Source of the DNA: Bacteroidota bacterium
GTDB taxonomy: Bacteria; Bacteroidota; Ignavibacteria; Ignavibacteriales; Ignavibacteriaceae
Assembly (NCBI GenBank): GCA_021813585.1
Contig: JAKAJV010000122.1
Coordinates: 1 to 64,000 of the forward strand
DNA length: 64,000 bases
Reading direction: 5' to 3'
The notes below the pieces were generated by a model. The model was not told where the DNA came from. It did not search any database and was given only the letters and a program-made list of their open reading frames with translations. Positions 1 to 10,043 of this stretch are shown one piece after another; within the stretch, counting starts at the first letter, position 1, and every line of letters begins with the position of its first letter. A program made the position numbers and the translations under genes.

Positions 1-1182
1 CTGGATCTCAGACCTCAATATAAAGCGCTGAAATCGGAACTGGATCAGGCTATGATAAGGGTTGCCGAGTCGCAGCAGTTCATTCTCGGTTCCGAAGTTG
101 AGAAATTAGAGTATTCGATTAGTCAGTATCTGAATGTTCAGCATGCAGTCGGCGTATCATCTGGCACGGACGCTTTAATAATTGCATTAATGGCTATCGG
201 TATAAAGCCGGGCGATGAAGTAATAGTTCCGACCTATTCGTTTTTCGCAACTGCGGGCGCAGTTTCAAGATTGAACGCAGTGCCTGTTTTTGTAGATATA
301 GACCCGGTTACTTTCAACATAGATCCCCAGGAAATTAAAAAAGGAATTACAAGAAAAACAAAGGCGATTATCCCCGTGCATCTTTACGGGCAGAGCTGCG
401 CGATGGATGAGATAAAGGCGGTTGCCGCCGAGAAAAAGCTAAGAGTAATTGAAGACGCCGCGCAGGCTATCGGCGCTCAGTATAAAGACGGCAGATGCGT
501 CGGTACGATAGGCGACGTAGGCTGCTTTTCGTTTTTCCCTACTAAGAACCTTGGCTGTTTCGGAGACGGCGGAATGGTTGTTACAAACGATATAGAACTT
601 GCAAAGAAGCTGAAGATTTTAAGAGTGCACGGTGCCGAGCCGAAATATTATCACCAGATAATCGGAGGGAACTTTAGACTGGACGCGATACAGGCTGCGG
701 TACTTAATGTAAAATTGCCGATGCTTAACAAGTGGTCTGAAAAGAGGAGGAAGAACGCCGAGGCATACAATAAGAGTTTTATAAAAGCAAGGCTTGCTGA
801 TGCGCCTGGAAGAATATCTTTCGACCACCGGAATTCTGTACTGCTTCCCAAGCCGGTATATAAGCCCGAAAAAGAGCAGAGAGCCGAAGGCGCCAATGTT
901 ATAGCCAATTATCATATCTTCAACCAGTATATAATACGCGTAGCCAAAAGAGATGAGCTCAGGAAATTCTTAGCTGATAATAACATTGCAACTGAAATTT
1001 ACTATCCGGTGCCCTTCCATATGCAGGAATGCTTTGCCAGGCTGGATTATAAGCTTGGCGACTTTCCGTTCGCGGAGGAAGCGGCCAACTCATCTATTGC
1101 GCTGCCCATATACCCGGAACTGGGCAAGGAACAAATTGAATATGTGGTAAACAAGATTAAGGAATTTTTTGACAAACAGTAA
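1..1182 (+). CDS. DegT/DnrJ/EryC1/StrS family PLP-dependent (sugar) aminotransferase, 5'-truncated by window edge
   Basis: Protein has SGTDALIIALMAIGIKPGDEVIVPTYSFFATAGAV, EDAAQAIGA and FFPTKNLGCFGDGG motifs. Frame is open from base 1 (LDLRPQYKALKSELDQAMIRVAES...), so the listed Met at 52 is internal. Confidence 0.93.
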   Translation: MDLRPQYKALKSELDQAMIRVAESQQFILGSEVEKLEYSISQYLNVQHAVGVSSGTDALIIALMAIGIKPGDEVIVPTYSFFATAGAVSRLNAVPVFVDIDPVTFNIDPQEIKKGITRKTKAIIPVHLYGQSCAMDEIKAVAAEKKLRVIEDAAQAIGAQYKDGRCVGTIGDVGCFSFFPTKNLGCFGDGGMVVTNDIELAKKLKILRVHGAEPKYYHQIIGGNFRLDAIQAAVLNVKLPMLNKWSEKRRKNAEAYNKSFIKARLADAPGRISFDHRNSVLLPKPVYKPEKEQRAEGANVIANYHIFNQYIIRVAKRDELRKFLADNNIATEIYYPVPFHMQECFARLDYKLGDFPFAEEAANSSIALPIYPELGKEQIEYVVNKIKEFFDKQ

Positions 1183-1290
1183 CATGCAAGCATAGATGCC
1201 CGGTTTGCTTACTAAGATAAAGCAAAAATTTTAGAAGCATTCACGATGGATTTTTTATTTGGATTTTTAAATTAATTAGCGGAAGATATT

Positions 1291-2271
1291 TTGATCGATA
1301 AAAATAAAAATATTTACCTTGCCGGACACAAAGGGATGGTGGGTTCTGCAATACTTAGGATGCTGGAGAAAAACGGCTATAACAATCTCATCCTACGGGC
1401 GCTGAATGAATTGGACTTATCCAGGCAAAACGAGGTTGAAAATTTTTTTAACGAAGAAAAGCCGGATGTTGTAATTATTGCGGCTGCAAAGGTGGGCGGG
1501 ATACTGGCTAACAATACTTACCGTGCCGAGTTTATTTACGACAACCTGATGATTGAATCGAACATAATTCAAGCCTCGCACAAAGCCGGTACGGAAAAAC
1601 TAATCTTCCTGGGCAGCTCATGCATTTACCCCAAGCTTGCACCGCAGCCGCTTAAAGAAGAATACCTGCTTTCCGATTACCTTGAATTTACGAATGAGCC
1701 GTATGCAATTGCAAAGATAGCCGGTATTAAGCTGTGCGAGAATTATTACAGGCAGTACGGTTCTAATTTCTTTTCCGCTATGCCCACAAACCTCTTCGGA
1801 ATAAACGATAATTTTAATCTTGAGACTTCTCATGTACTGCCTGCTCTTATCCGCAAATTTCATGAAGCTAAAAGCGGTCAGCGGTCTGAAGTCGGCAGCA
1901 ACCGGAATGCGGGCAGAGTGACGATTTGGGGGACCGGGAAACCGAAGCGGGAGTTTCTTTTTGTAGACGATCTTGCCGAAGCAATTTTGTTCTTAATGGA
2001 GAATGTAGATGCGAAGGACTTATATGAGCAGGGTATATCTCAAATTAATATCGGTACCGGTGAGGACCTTACAATCGGTGAGCTAGCTGAGATGATAGCC
2101 GGTATCGTAGGGTTTAAGGGAGAGATAGTTTACGATTCCTCAAAGCCGGACGGCACACCGAGGAAGCTGCTTGATGTCTCCCGGATTCATGAGCTGGGAT
2201 GGCACCATAAAACATCTCTTGAAGATGGAATAAGAAAAACGTATGAATGGTTTAAAACAATTAAAAATTAA
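1291..2271 (+). CDS. fcl: GDP-L-fucose synthase
   Basis: [53 protein letters not shown] motifs; TTG start; gmd nearby. Confidence 0.93.
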   Translation: MIDKNKNIYLAGHKGMVGSAILRMLEKNGYNNLILRALNELDLSRQNEVENFFNEEKPDVVIIAAAKVGGILANNTYRAEFIYDNLMIESNIIQASHKAGTEKLIFLGSSCIYPKLAPQPLKEEYLLSDYLEFTNEPYAIAKIAGIKLCENYYRQYGSNFFSAMPTNLFGINDNFNLETSHVLPALIRKFHEAKSGQRSEVGSNRNAGRVTIWGTGKPKREFLFVDDLAEAILFLMENVDAKDLYEQGISQINIGTGEDLTIGELAEMIAGIVGFKGEIVYDSSKPDGTPRKLLDVSRIHELGWHHKTSLEDGIRKTYEWFKTIKN

Positions 2272-2291
2272 AAATTAAAAATTCAAAAATT
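2260..2291. repeat. Left arm of heptameric (ATTAAAA)n array; overlaps the fcl stop codon
   Basis: ATTAAAA ATTAAAA ATTAAAA ATTCAAAA ATT; inverted counterpart at 2809-2842. Confidence 0.75.
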
Positions 2292-2320
2292 ATTAATTTT
2301 GCAGAAGCGGGGATAGTAAC

Positions 2321-2665
2321 ATGGATAAAGGACTAGGAGACAGATTATTTAAGTTTGCAGTTGATGTAAGTAAGCTTTTAATGAATGTGCATAACAGTCA
2401 TGAAATATCTGTTTTGAAATACCAATTAACTAAATCTTCAACTTCATGCGGCGCTAATTATGAGGAAGCACAATCAGCTTCATCCAAAGCTGATTTTTAA
2501 TATAAATTGGATATTTCTTTAAGAGAGATGCGGGAATCGAATTATTGGTTGAGAATATTCAAAGAGATAGAAATAGGAAATTTAGAAACCGGAAATTATT
2601 TAACTCAAGAATCCGAAGAGTTGAAGAAGATTTTAGGTTCAATTTGTAGTAAGCTTGATAAATAG
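2321..2665 (+). pseudogene. Four helix bundle protein (23S rRNA intervening sequence protein / S23-like family), interrupted by one in-frame TAA
   Basis: Manual translation: MDKGLGDRLFKFAVDVSKLLMNVHNSHEISVLKYQLTKSSTSCGANYEEAQSASSKADF*YKLDISLREMRESNYWLRIFKEIEIGNLETGNYLTQESEELKKILGSICSKLDK*. Family hallmarks SGANYEEAQ..SKADF and LREMRESNYWLR in one frame; stop at 2498-2500. Confidence 0.85.
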
Positions 2666-2808
2666 TTTTCATTTGATTAACACAATTAAAAATAAATTAA
2701 CAATTGTATAAGTCCACTCTAAAAATCCTAAAATTGAATTTGGTCTTTGGATGAGAACAATATTAAAACGTTTTTCTCAAGAAGACCTTTTTAAAGTGTG
2801 CTTAAGTA

Positions 2809-2842
2809 CAATTTTTAATTTTGAATTTTTAATTTCGAATTG
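2809..2842. repeat. Right (inverted) arm of heptameric array
   Basis: Reverse complement reads ATTCGAA ATTAAAA ATTCAAA ATTAAAA ATTG. Confidence 0.75.
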
Positions 2843-2855
2843 AAACGGAGTTTTA

Positions 2856-3983
2856 ATGAAGAAAGCTTTAATTACCGGAATTACCGGTCAGGACGGCAGC
2901 TACTTAACCGAGATACTTATTGATAAAGGTTACGAGGTTCACGGTATAATTAGAAGAAGCAGCTCTTTTAATACCGGCAGGATAGACCATCTTTACGCCG
3001 ATAAAGAAATTCTAAACAAGAAAATGTTTCTGCATTACGGCGACCTGGTAGACACGAGTAACTTAAACCGTCTGCTTGAGAAGATAGAGCCGGATGAAAT
3101 TTATAATCTTGCTGCGCAGAGCCACGTTAAAGTATCGTTCGAGGTCCCGGATTACACCGCACAGGTGGACGCTCTGGGTACGTTAAGGTTTTTAGACGCG
3201 ATACGGGAAGTCGGTTTAAAGAAAGTAAAATTTTATCAGGCTTCTACAAGCGAGTTGTACGGAAAGGTACAGGAAATACCGCAGACTGAAAAGACGGCTT
3301 TCTATCCGCGCTCACCTTACGGAGTAGCCAAGCTTTACGGATACTGGATAATAGTAAATTACCGGGAGGCATACGATATATTTGCCTGCAACGGTATCTT
3401 GTTTAACCATGAATCGCCGCGCAGAGGCGAGACTTTTGTAACCAGGAAAATTACACGCGCGGCTTCCAGGATAGCTGCAGGGCTGCAAGGCAAGGTGCCG
3501 CTAGGTAATCTTGATGCAAAGAGAGACTGGGGTTACGCACCTGAGTATTGTGAAGGAATGTGGAGAATACTTCAGCACGAAAAAGCCGATGACTTTGTAC
3601 TGGCTACCGGAGAGACCCATACCGTTAGAGAATTTACGGAGCGTACTTTTGCAGAGCTTGGTGTGGAACTTGACTGGCAGGGCAGCGGTGCCGAAGAGGT
3701 TGGAATAATAAAGAGTATTAATTTTGAAGCGGCTAAATCTCTTATCGATTATGATTCCAATATGAAGAGCTACAGGTTTAGCTTTTCCGGAAACCTGAAG
3801 CCCGGCGATACTGCTGTTGCAGTTGACCCCGGATATTACCGTCCCACAGAAGTAGATATGCTGATAGGCAATCCGGCAAAGGCAGAAAAAATGCTCGGAT
3901 GGAAAGCGGGAACTAAGTTTGAAGACCTTGTTAAGCTGATGATAAAAGCCGATATGGACAAAGTCCTTAAGCGGGGGTATTGA
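2856..3983 (+). CDS. gmd: GDP-mannose 4,6-dehydratase
   Basis: [63 protein letters not shown]. Confidence 0.96.
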   Translation: MKKALITGITGQDGSYLTEILIDKGYEVHGIIRRSSSFNTGRIDHLYADKEILNKKMFLHYGDLVDTSNLNRLLEKIEPDEIYNLAAQSHVKVSFEVPDYTAQVDALGTLRFLDAIREVGLKKVKFYQASTSELYGKVQEIPQTEKTAFYPRSPYGVAKLYGYWIIVNYREAYDIFACNGILFNHESPRRGETFVTRKITRAASRIAAGLQGKVPLGNLDAKRDWGYAPEYCEGMWRILQHEKADDFVLATGETHTVREFTERTFAELGVELDWQGSGAEEVGIIKSINFEAAKSLIDYDSNMKSYRFSFSGNLKPGDTAVAVDPGYYRPTEVDMLIGNPAKAEKMLGWKAGTKFEDLVKLMIKADMDKVLKRGY

Positions 3984-4158
3984 TTAAATATTCTGTAGTC
4001 TGTGCAACTAGTTTAACTTTTCGATTTGCCCCTTTTCCCCCTCGTCAATTGCCAGAAGTAAGAGCCTGCCGGCAATATTATTTTCAATTTTAATTAGTAA
4101 ATTTGTGAAAATAAATTTATCCCTTTGCGGAAAATTAAAACCAGAAAAAAGAGAACCG

Positions 4159-5577
4159 ATGATTTCAATCTATAATACTCTAACCAGGAAGAAAGAAGAA
4201 TTTAAGCCAATTAATCCTCCGGAAGTAAAGATGTACGTCTGCGGTCCGACCGTTTACGATTACTTCCATATCGGTAATGCGCGGTCCTTTATCATGGCAG
4301 ATATGATAAGAAAATATTTAGAGTATAAAGGCTACATAGTAAAGTATGTAATGAATCTGACCGATGTAGACGATAAGATAATTAAGAAATCAATCGAAGA
4401 GAATACGGGAACCGATGTCGTATCGGAAAAATATATTTCCGCATTTATGGTAGACATAACCAAACTGAAAATAAAAAAGGCGGATGTATACCCGAAGGCA
4501 ACCGCACACATTCAGGATATTATAGATGTAATTCAGTCCCTGGTGGATAAAGGCTTTGCATATAACATAGACGGTAATGTCTTTTACAATGTTTTGAAGT
4601 TCAAAGACTACGGCAAATTGAGCGGCAAAAAGTTAGATGAGCTGGAAGCCGGTGCGCGTGTAGAGGTTAATGAAGAGAAGAATAACCCGCTGGACTTTTC
4701 TTTATGGAAGAAAGCGAAGGAAGGCGAGCCGTACTGGGAAAGCCCCTGGGGCAAGGGCAGGCCCGGCTGGCATATCGAATGCTCTGCGATGAGCTGCAAG
4801 CATTTGGGCGAAACATTCGACATACATGCGGGCGGAAGCGATTTGATTTTCCCGCATCACGAAAATGAAATTGCCCAGAGCGAAGCAGCCAACGGGAAAA
4901 AGTTTGTTAATTACTGGATACATTTTGGCTTCCTGAACATTAATAATGAAAAGATGTCTAAATCGCTGGGTAACTTTTTTACCGCGCGGGACATTCTAAA
5001 AGCATATTCACCGGAAGCTGTAAGACTGGCCTTTGCGCAGACCCATTATGCAGGGCCGCTTAATTTCAGTGAAGAGCTTTTATCGTCTGCGGAAAAAGGA
5101 TTGGAGAAGCTGAATAATCTTGCCGAAAAGATAAATGAAGAAATAAATAACAACAATACCGGCGGGGTAGACCCTTCTTTTAACTTTGCTAAATTCAAAG
5201 AAGGATTTGAAGCGGCGATGAACGACGACTTTAATTCGCCCCAAGCAACCGCGGTAATATTTGACTTTATCCGTGAAGTAAACAGAGCTGCTGCCGAGAA
5301 TGAAAATATCAACGTTAATTTCTATTTGAATGTAAAAGACTTCCTTCGGAAAACGGCGGAAGGTGTGCTGGGAATTATTGACTTTGATGCAGCTGGTACA
5401 ACAGGCAGCGGGCAATTGGAGAACGATTTAATCGAACTGCTTATTAAGCTTAGAACCGATGCTAAGAAGGAAAAGAACTACGCGCTGTCGGATAAAATAA
5501 GAGACGAGTTGAAGAATATAGGAATTGTCCTTGAAGATTCCAGAGAGAAGACATCTTTTAAAAGAGCCAGGAAATGA
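4159..5577 (+). CDS. cysS: Cysteinyl-tRNA synthetase (ORF track start 4105; canonical start MISIYNTLTRKKEEF at 4159)
   Basis: VKMYVCGPTVYDYFHIGNARSF, GWHIECSAMSCKHLGETFDIHAGGSDLIFPHHENEIAQSE, KMSKSLGNF. Confidence 0.96.
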   Translation: MISIYNTLTRKKEEFKPINPPEVKMYVCGPTVYDYFHIGNARSFIMADMIRKYLEYKGYIVKYVMNLTDVDDKIIKKSIEENTGTDVVSEKYISAFMVDITKLKIKKADVYPKATAHIQDIIDVIQSLVDKGFAYNIDGNVFYNVLKFKDYGKLSGKKLDELEAGARVEVNEEKNNPLDFSLWKKAKEGEPYWESPWGKGRPGWHIECSAMSCKHLGETFDIHAGGSDLIFPHHENEIAQSEAANGKKFVNYWIHFGFLNINNEKMSKSLGNFFTARDILKAYSPEAVRLAFAQTHYAGPLNFSEELLSSAEKGLEKLNNLAEKINEEINNNNTGGVDPSFNFAKFKEGFEAAMNDDFNSPQATAVIFDFIREVNRAAAENENINVNFYLNVKDFLRKTAEGVLGIIDFDAAGTTGSGQLENDLIELLIKLRTDAKKEKNYALSDKIRDELKNIGIVLEDSREKTSFKRARK

Positions 5578-6050
5578 TCCAAAATTATTTTGAAGACTTT
5601 AGGGACTTTATAAGTCTTCTTAAAAAATATGAAGTTGAATATATGATTGTCGGCGGTTATGCTGTTTCAATTTACTCACAGCCGAGAAGTACACAAGATA
5701 TTGATGTGTGGATTAAGTCAACTAAAGAAAACGCGGAGAAAGTCTTAAAAGTTATTGATGAATTCGGGTTCGGATATTTAGGAATTACACTAATTGATTT
5801 AACGGATGAATATACGGTTGTACAATTAGGAAATCCGCCGATAAGAATCGATTTAATGTCTTCAATTGATGGGGTCGAATTTGCAAAAGCCTACAAAAAT
5901 AAATCTTTATTCAGTTATTTTGATATTACCGGTGTAAGCTATATATCGCTTGAAGATTTAATTAAAAACAAAAAAAGTTCCGGAAGAAATAAAGATTTTA
6001 ATGATATAAATTGGCTTGAGAAGTATGGAAAAGATAGTAAGGAAATTTAA
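5574..6050 (+). CDS. Nucleotidyltransferase-fold protein (MNT/AbiEii-like), possible toxin-antitoxin component
   Basis: YMIVGGYAVSIYSQPRSTQDIDVWI: GG[YH]A..x..R.T.DID NTase signature; overlaps the next small ORF. Confidence 0.75.
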   Translation: MIQNYFEDFRDFISLLKKYEVEYMIVGGYAVSIYSQPRSTQDIDVWIKSTKENAEKVLKVIDEFGFGYLGITLIDLTDEYTVVQLGNPPIRIDLMSSIDGVEFAKAYKNKSLFSYFDITGVSYISLEDLIKNKKSSGRNKDFNDINWLEKYGKDSKEI

Positions 6051-6222
6051 AAATTTTAAAGAAGCCGAAGAAGCGGAGATTGAATATTGGCGGAATGCTT
6101 CGTTTGAAGAGAGGTTAAATACTTTAGAAGCGATAAGGATTTTTACATATAAAATGCTTAATTATAACTTTGATAGAATTGAGAAAGTGGTAAAGATTAG
6201 AAAACGGGGAGAAGAAGAATAA
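6016..6222 (+). CDS. Small protein paired with NTase (KNFKEAEEAEIEYWRNASFEERL...), putative partner
   Basis: 68 aa, 35-bp overlap with the NTase ORF, same strand. Confidence 0.6.
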   Translation: MRSMEKIVRKFKNFKEAEEAEIEYWRNASFEERLNTLEAIRIFTYKMLNYNFDRIEKVVKIRKRGEEE

Positions 6223-6225
6223 TTT

Positions 6226-6921
6226 TTGAATCCACACATACCCTCTCTTAATCATTCCCTTATAGTTAACGAAGAAATTATTAACTACAAGCTTCGCTAC
6301 AGCAGCAAGGCAAAGTACCTCCGCATTCAAATAGTGCATGGGCAGGAGCTTGAAGTTATACTGCCTAGAGGCTGCCAATTATCCGAAGCCGAACAGTTCA
6401 TCATTAAAAAAGCAAAATGGATAAAGAAACATTTAAACGGGAAAAAAGACGGGGACGAAAAATTTCTCTTCCTAGGAGAGGAAGTAACGGTAATTCAGGA
6501 ACATGATTTCTTTATAAAGAAGCACCGGCTTACTTATGAAAAAAAAATTCTTAAGGTTGAAAGTCCCGCCGGAAGTAATATAAGTAAAAAGAGAATTTAT
6601 GATCATTGGCTGAGGCAACAAGCCAAGTTATATTTAAAAAAGCGTGCGGCAGAACTAGCCTTTGCGCTGCAGTTTTCGATTAATAAAATTTCTATAAAGG
6701 GTCAGAAGACCAGGTGGGGAAGCTGTTCTAGTAAGAAAAATCTCTCCTTCAATTTTAAGCTTATGCAGTTCCGCAGGGAAATAATAGATTATGTAATTAT
6801 TCACGAACTCTGTCATCTGAAGGAGATGAACCACTCGAAAGAATTCTGGGCTCTGGTTGAGAGATTCTGCCCCGGGTATAAAAGTCTAAGAAAAGAATTG
6901 AACCACGGGAAAACTATCTGA
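6226..6921 (+). CDS. M48/YgjP-type metallopeptidase (DUF45)
   Basis: KTRWGSCSSKKNLSFNFKLMQFRREIIDYVIIHELCHLKEMNHSKEFW: HELCH zinc motif and RWGSC. TTG start. Confidence 0.92.
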   Translation: MNPHIPSLNHSLIVNEEIINYKLRYSSKAKYLRIQIVHGQELEVILPRGCQLSEAEQFIIKKAKWIKKHLNGKKDGDEKFLFLGEEVTVIQEHDFFIKKHRLTYEKKILKVESPAGSNISKKRIYDHWLRQQAKLYLKKRAAELAFALQFSINKISIKGQKTRWGSCSSKKNLSFNFKLMQFRREIIDYVIIHELCHLKEMNHSKEFWALVERFCPGYKSLRKELNHGKTI

Positions 6922-7098
6922 TTCGTATTGCGATGAAGGCGCAGTAACAGCAGCATGAGGCAGAAAGCAGCCGGAATAAAATAATGAATTGAGATGAATC
7001 TTTTTATTATTTACTGCTTCCAATGTAAGTAAAAAGAAATTAATTGTTTGAATGGTTATTTATTTTAACAGCGTGAAAATAAAGGAATAAGGAAACAG

Positions 7099-7713
7099 AT
7101 GATGCCGAATAAAAATATTTTGGAAAGGATATTGACCGCCGGATATACGTATGCCGAGTATTCGAGAAAGAATTCGGAAGAGATTGAAAAGACAAACTAC
7201 GATGAATTAAGTGAATCCGATAAAGAGCTGTTTGAATACAAAAAGCTAAATCTGCAAAGGACGCAGAGGATAGAAAAAAGCTACCGCGTATCGGAGGAAT
7301 TGAAATCTGAAATTGAGAGTATTAAGGAAAAGCAGTTGTGGATGGTTATAACCGAGGCGTGGTGCGGAGACTCTGCTCAGAACCTACCTTACATAGCCGG
7401 GGCAGCCTCTTTGAACGGCAGTATCGAGTTAAGGATTATGTTGAGAGACTCAAATCCCAATATTATGGATTTGTATTTAACCAACGGTACAAGAAGTATT
7501 CCCAAGCTGGTTGCATTTGATAAGGAAGGGAATGAATTGTTTGCCTGGGGGCCGAGACCTAAAGCCGCGCAGTTGCTGATGAATCAGTGGAAAAGCGAGG
7601 GAATTGTTAAGCCCGAACTATATGAGAAGCTTCACCTGTGGTACGGAAGGAATAGGGGCAGGGATATTGAAGCCGAGCTGATCGAAATTCTTGCAAGCGT
7701 TGAGCAGGATTAA
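7099..7713 (+). CDS. Thioredoxin family protein (lacks CxxC; has WCGDS)
   Basis: QLWMVITEAWCGDSAQNLPYIAGAA...TNGTRSIPKLVAFD. Confidence 0.8.
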   Translation: MMPNKNILERILTAGYTYAEYSRKNSEEIEKTNYDELSESDKELFEYKKLNLQRTQRIEKSYRVSEELKSEIESIKEKQLWMVITEAWCGDSAQNLPYIAGAASLNGSIELRIMLRDSNPNIMDLYLTNGTRSIPKLVAFDKEGNELFAWGPRPKAAQLLMNQWKSEGIVKPELYEKLHLWYGRNRGRDIEAELIEILASVEQD

Positions 7714-7746
7714 AATAACAACACATCTTAAATAAAATTATTATTT

Positions 7747-7816
7747 TGGAGTACTGGAATTTTGGAATAATGTATGTTCACTTGTTCCATAATTCCATTA
7801 CTCCAACATTCCAATT
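7747..7816. repeat. Inverted array of ~8-mers (GGAGTACT GGAATTTT GGAATAAT ... TTCCATAA TTCCATTA CTCCAACA TTCCAATT)
   Basis: Direct reading of intergenic sequence; arms are complementary. Confidence 0.65.
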
Positions 7817-7891
7817 CCCCGGTTACCGAGTAATGTGTGTCGCTCTATTATTAGAACAATCTTAAACATAAATTAAAAAAGAACTAGGGCT

Positions 7892-9007
7892 ATGAGAATA
7901 GAAACCATTTCCGTTCATGCAGGCAGGGCAGTTGATAAAGCAACCGGCGCAGTTACTCCTCCAATTCATTTAACTACAACTTTCGAGCGCGAGAAGGGCG
8001 GCGAATATCCGAAGGGCTATAATTATTCGCGCAATAATAATCCCAACAGAGAATCATTGGAAGAATGTTTATACAAACTGGAAGACGGGAAAGCTGCCGC
8101 TGCATTCTCTTCCGGCTCTGCTGCAGCAATGAGCATTCTCCAGTCCTTGTCGCCGGGTGATCATGTTCTTGCCTCAGATGATATTTACCACGGTACCAGG
8201 AAATTATTTAAGATGTTTGAGAAGTGGGGAATCGAATCAAATTTTATAGACATGACAAACACGCGGGATTTTGTTACTTCCGTAAAAAAGGAAACCAAAC
8301 TCGTTTGGATTGAGACGCCTTCAAATCCTTTGCTTAAGATAATCAACCTTGAAGAAATTTCAGGCCTGGCCCATAGGCATAATTTAGTAGTTGTATGCGA
8401 TAATACCTGGGCAACGCCTGTGCTTCAGCAGCCGTTTGAGTTCGGGGTTGACCTGATACTGCATGCAACTACCAAATACATCGGCGGGCACAGCGATGTT
8501 CTAGGCGGCTCGGTAATCTCGAAGAATGACGAAGAATTTTTTCTAAAGATTAGGGAAATACAAAACTCCGGCGGTGCTGTGCCTTCACCGTTTGAATGCT
8601 GGCTTACACTGCGCGGAATACAGACCCTGCCGTTGAGGATACGCTCCCAATCCGAGAGTGCAATGCAGATTGCAGAATTTCTTAATAGGCATAAATCGGT
8701 TGCAAGAGTACACTACCCGGGGCTGCCAAAGCATCCCGGCCACCCGGTTGCTTCAGTACAGATGCATATGTACGGCGGTATGATTTCATTTGAAGTAAAG
8801 GGGGGACAAGCCGAAGCCATGAAGGCTGCATCGAAAGTAAAATTATTTACCAGGGCCACAAGCCTCGGAGGGCCCGAAAGCTTAATTGAACACCGCGCTT
8901 CAGTTGAAGGACCGGATACAAAAACGCCTCAAAGCTTGCTGCGCTTGTCTATCGGGTTAGAGCACCCGGCGGATTTAATTGAAGACCTTGAGCAAGCTCT
9001 TTCATAA
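7892..9007 (+). CDS. Trans-sulfuration PLP enzyme (cystathionine gamma-synthase / gamma-lyase family)
   Basis: ETISVHAGRAVDKATGAVTPPIHLTTTF; HATTKYIGGHSDVLGG; SLGGPESLIEHRAS. Confidence 0.92.
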   Translation: MRIETISVHAGRAVDKATGAVTPPIHLTTTFEREKGGEYPKGYNYSRNNNPNRESLEECLYKLEDGKAAAAFSSGSAAAMSILQSLSPGDHVLASDDIYHGTRKLFKMFEKWGIESNFIDMTNTRDFVTSVKKETKLVWIETPSNPLLKIINLEEISGLAHRHNLVVVCDNTWATPVLQQPFEFGVDLILHATTKYIGGHSDVLGGSVISKNDEEFFLKIREIQNSGGAVPSPFECWLTLRGIQTLPLRIRSQSESAMQIAEFLNRHKSVARVHYPGLPKHPGHPVASVQMHMYGGMISFEVKGGQAEAMKAASKVKLFTRATSLGGPESLIEHRASVEGPDTKTPQSLLRLSIGLEHPADLIEDLEQALS

Positions 9008-9032
9008 TATAAATCTGAAAAGGTGGTTCCAC

Positions 9033-9926
9033 ATGAAGAAAAATCTTGCCAAAATCCTTTTGTTCATTCCCTTTGTTATTTTAAAACCGCAGGACTTAAC
9101 CGAAAGATATTCTGACCTGGGCAAAATAGTTATAACACATCTTCACGCTTCTCCGTTTCCGGATACTGCAAGAGCTAAGGGATATACCTACAATAACAAA
9201 TTTTATTCTGCCGAGGACCACTACAGCGACAGCACCGTTGCGGTTTTTATTCCGAACGGCTATAAGCAGAAAAGCGCTGTGGATCTGGTAATTCATTTTC
9301 ACGGCTGGTTCAATAATGTAGATTCAACTTTCGGGCATTATAACCTGGCCCGGCAGTTTGCGGAAAGCGGAAAGAATGCGCTGCTGGTAATTCCGGCAGG
9401 TGCAAAGGAAGTACCGGATTCCTACGGCGGAAAGCTTGAAGACGCTGGCGGATTTAAAAGATTCGTTGAAGAACTGATCGATACTCTGTTTGCCAGGAAA
9501 GTGGTTTCCACCGAAAGGATCGGCAGGATTATACTATCCGGCCACAGCGGCGGCTACCGGGTGATGTCTTTCATTTTAATGCGCGGCGGATTGACCGGCC
9601 ATATAAAAGAAGTCTACTTGTTCGATGCCTTGTATGCCGAACAGGAAAAATTTGTTTATTGGTTCGATCATTATAAGGGAAAGCTGATAGATATTTACAC
9701 AAAGAACGGCGGGACGAAAGAGAACTCGGAAAAGATTGTTGACGATTTGAAAGGCTGGAGAATTCCGTACATTTCTTTTGATAGCGAACAAAGCGTTACT
9801 CCGTTTAAGCTGGCCAATAACCGGCTGATATTTATCTACACCGATCTGCAGCATAACGATGTTCTATCGGCGCGGAATGAATTCGAAGAATTCTTAAAGG
9901 CTAGCTGCCTAACAAATATTAATTGA
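9033..9926 (+). CDS. Exported alpha/beta-hydrolase-like protein
   Basis: Signal-like MKKNLAKILLFIPFVIL; VDLVIHFHGWFNN, ILSGHSGGYRVMSF (GHSGG nucleophile elbow). Track start 8979 overlaps the upstream gene; 9033 preferred. Confidence 0.7.
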   Translation: MKKNLAKILLFIPFVILKPQDLTERYSDLGKIVITHLHASPFPDTARAKGYTYNNKFYSAEDHYSDSTVAVFIPNGYKQKSAVDLVIHFHGWFNNVDSTFGHYNLARQFAESGKNALLVIPAGAKEVPDSYGGKLEDAGGFKRFVEELIDTLFARKVVSTERIGRIILSGHSGGYRVMSFILMRGGLTGHIKEVYLFDALYAEQEKFVYWFDHYKGKLIDIYTKNGGTKENSEKIVDDLKGWRIPYISFDSEQSVTPFKLANNRLIFIYTDLQHNDVLSARNEFEEFLKASCLTNIN

Positions 9927-10043
9927 ACGTGTTTAAATTCATTCAAGATTCCCTTAAGTTTGGAGTAAAATAAAAGGGGAGGAAGATAGTTAATTCATTT
10001 TTCGATTATAAAAATTTTACTTGTTAGTTTTAAGCGGGGAAGG

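Noticed and set aside
619-908. Antisense ORFs in the aminotransferase gene, and similar shadow ORFs across the window
   Set aside because: Opposite to strong coding frames, with no recognisable motifs or ribosome sites.
2260-2842. Diversity-generating retroelement (Avd-like four helix bundle)
   Set aside because: No reverse transcriptase, template repeat or variable repeat found nearby; only the fold family is shared.
7099-7713. Classical CxxC thioredoxin
   Set aside because: The active-site region reads AWCGDSAQN with one Cys only; kept as thioredoxin-fold family without redox claim.
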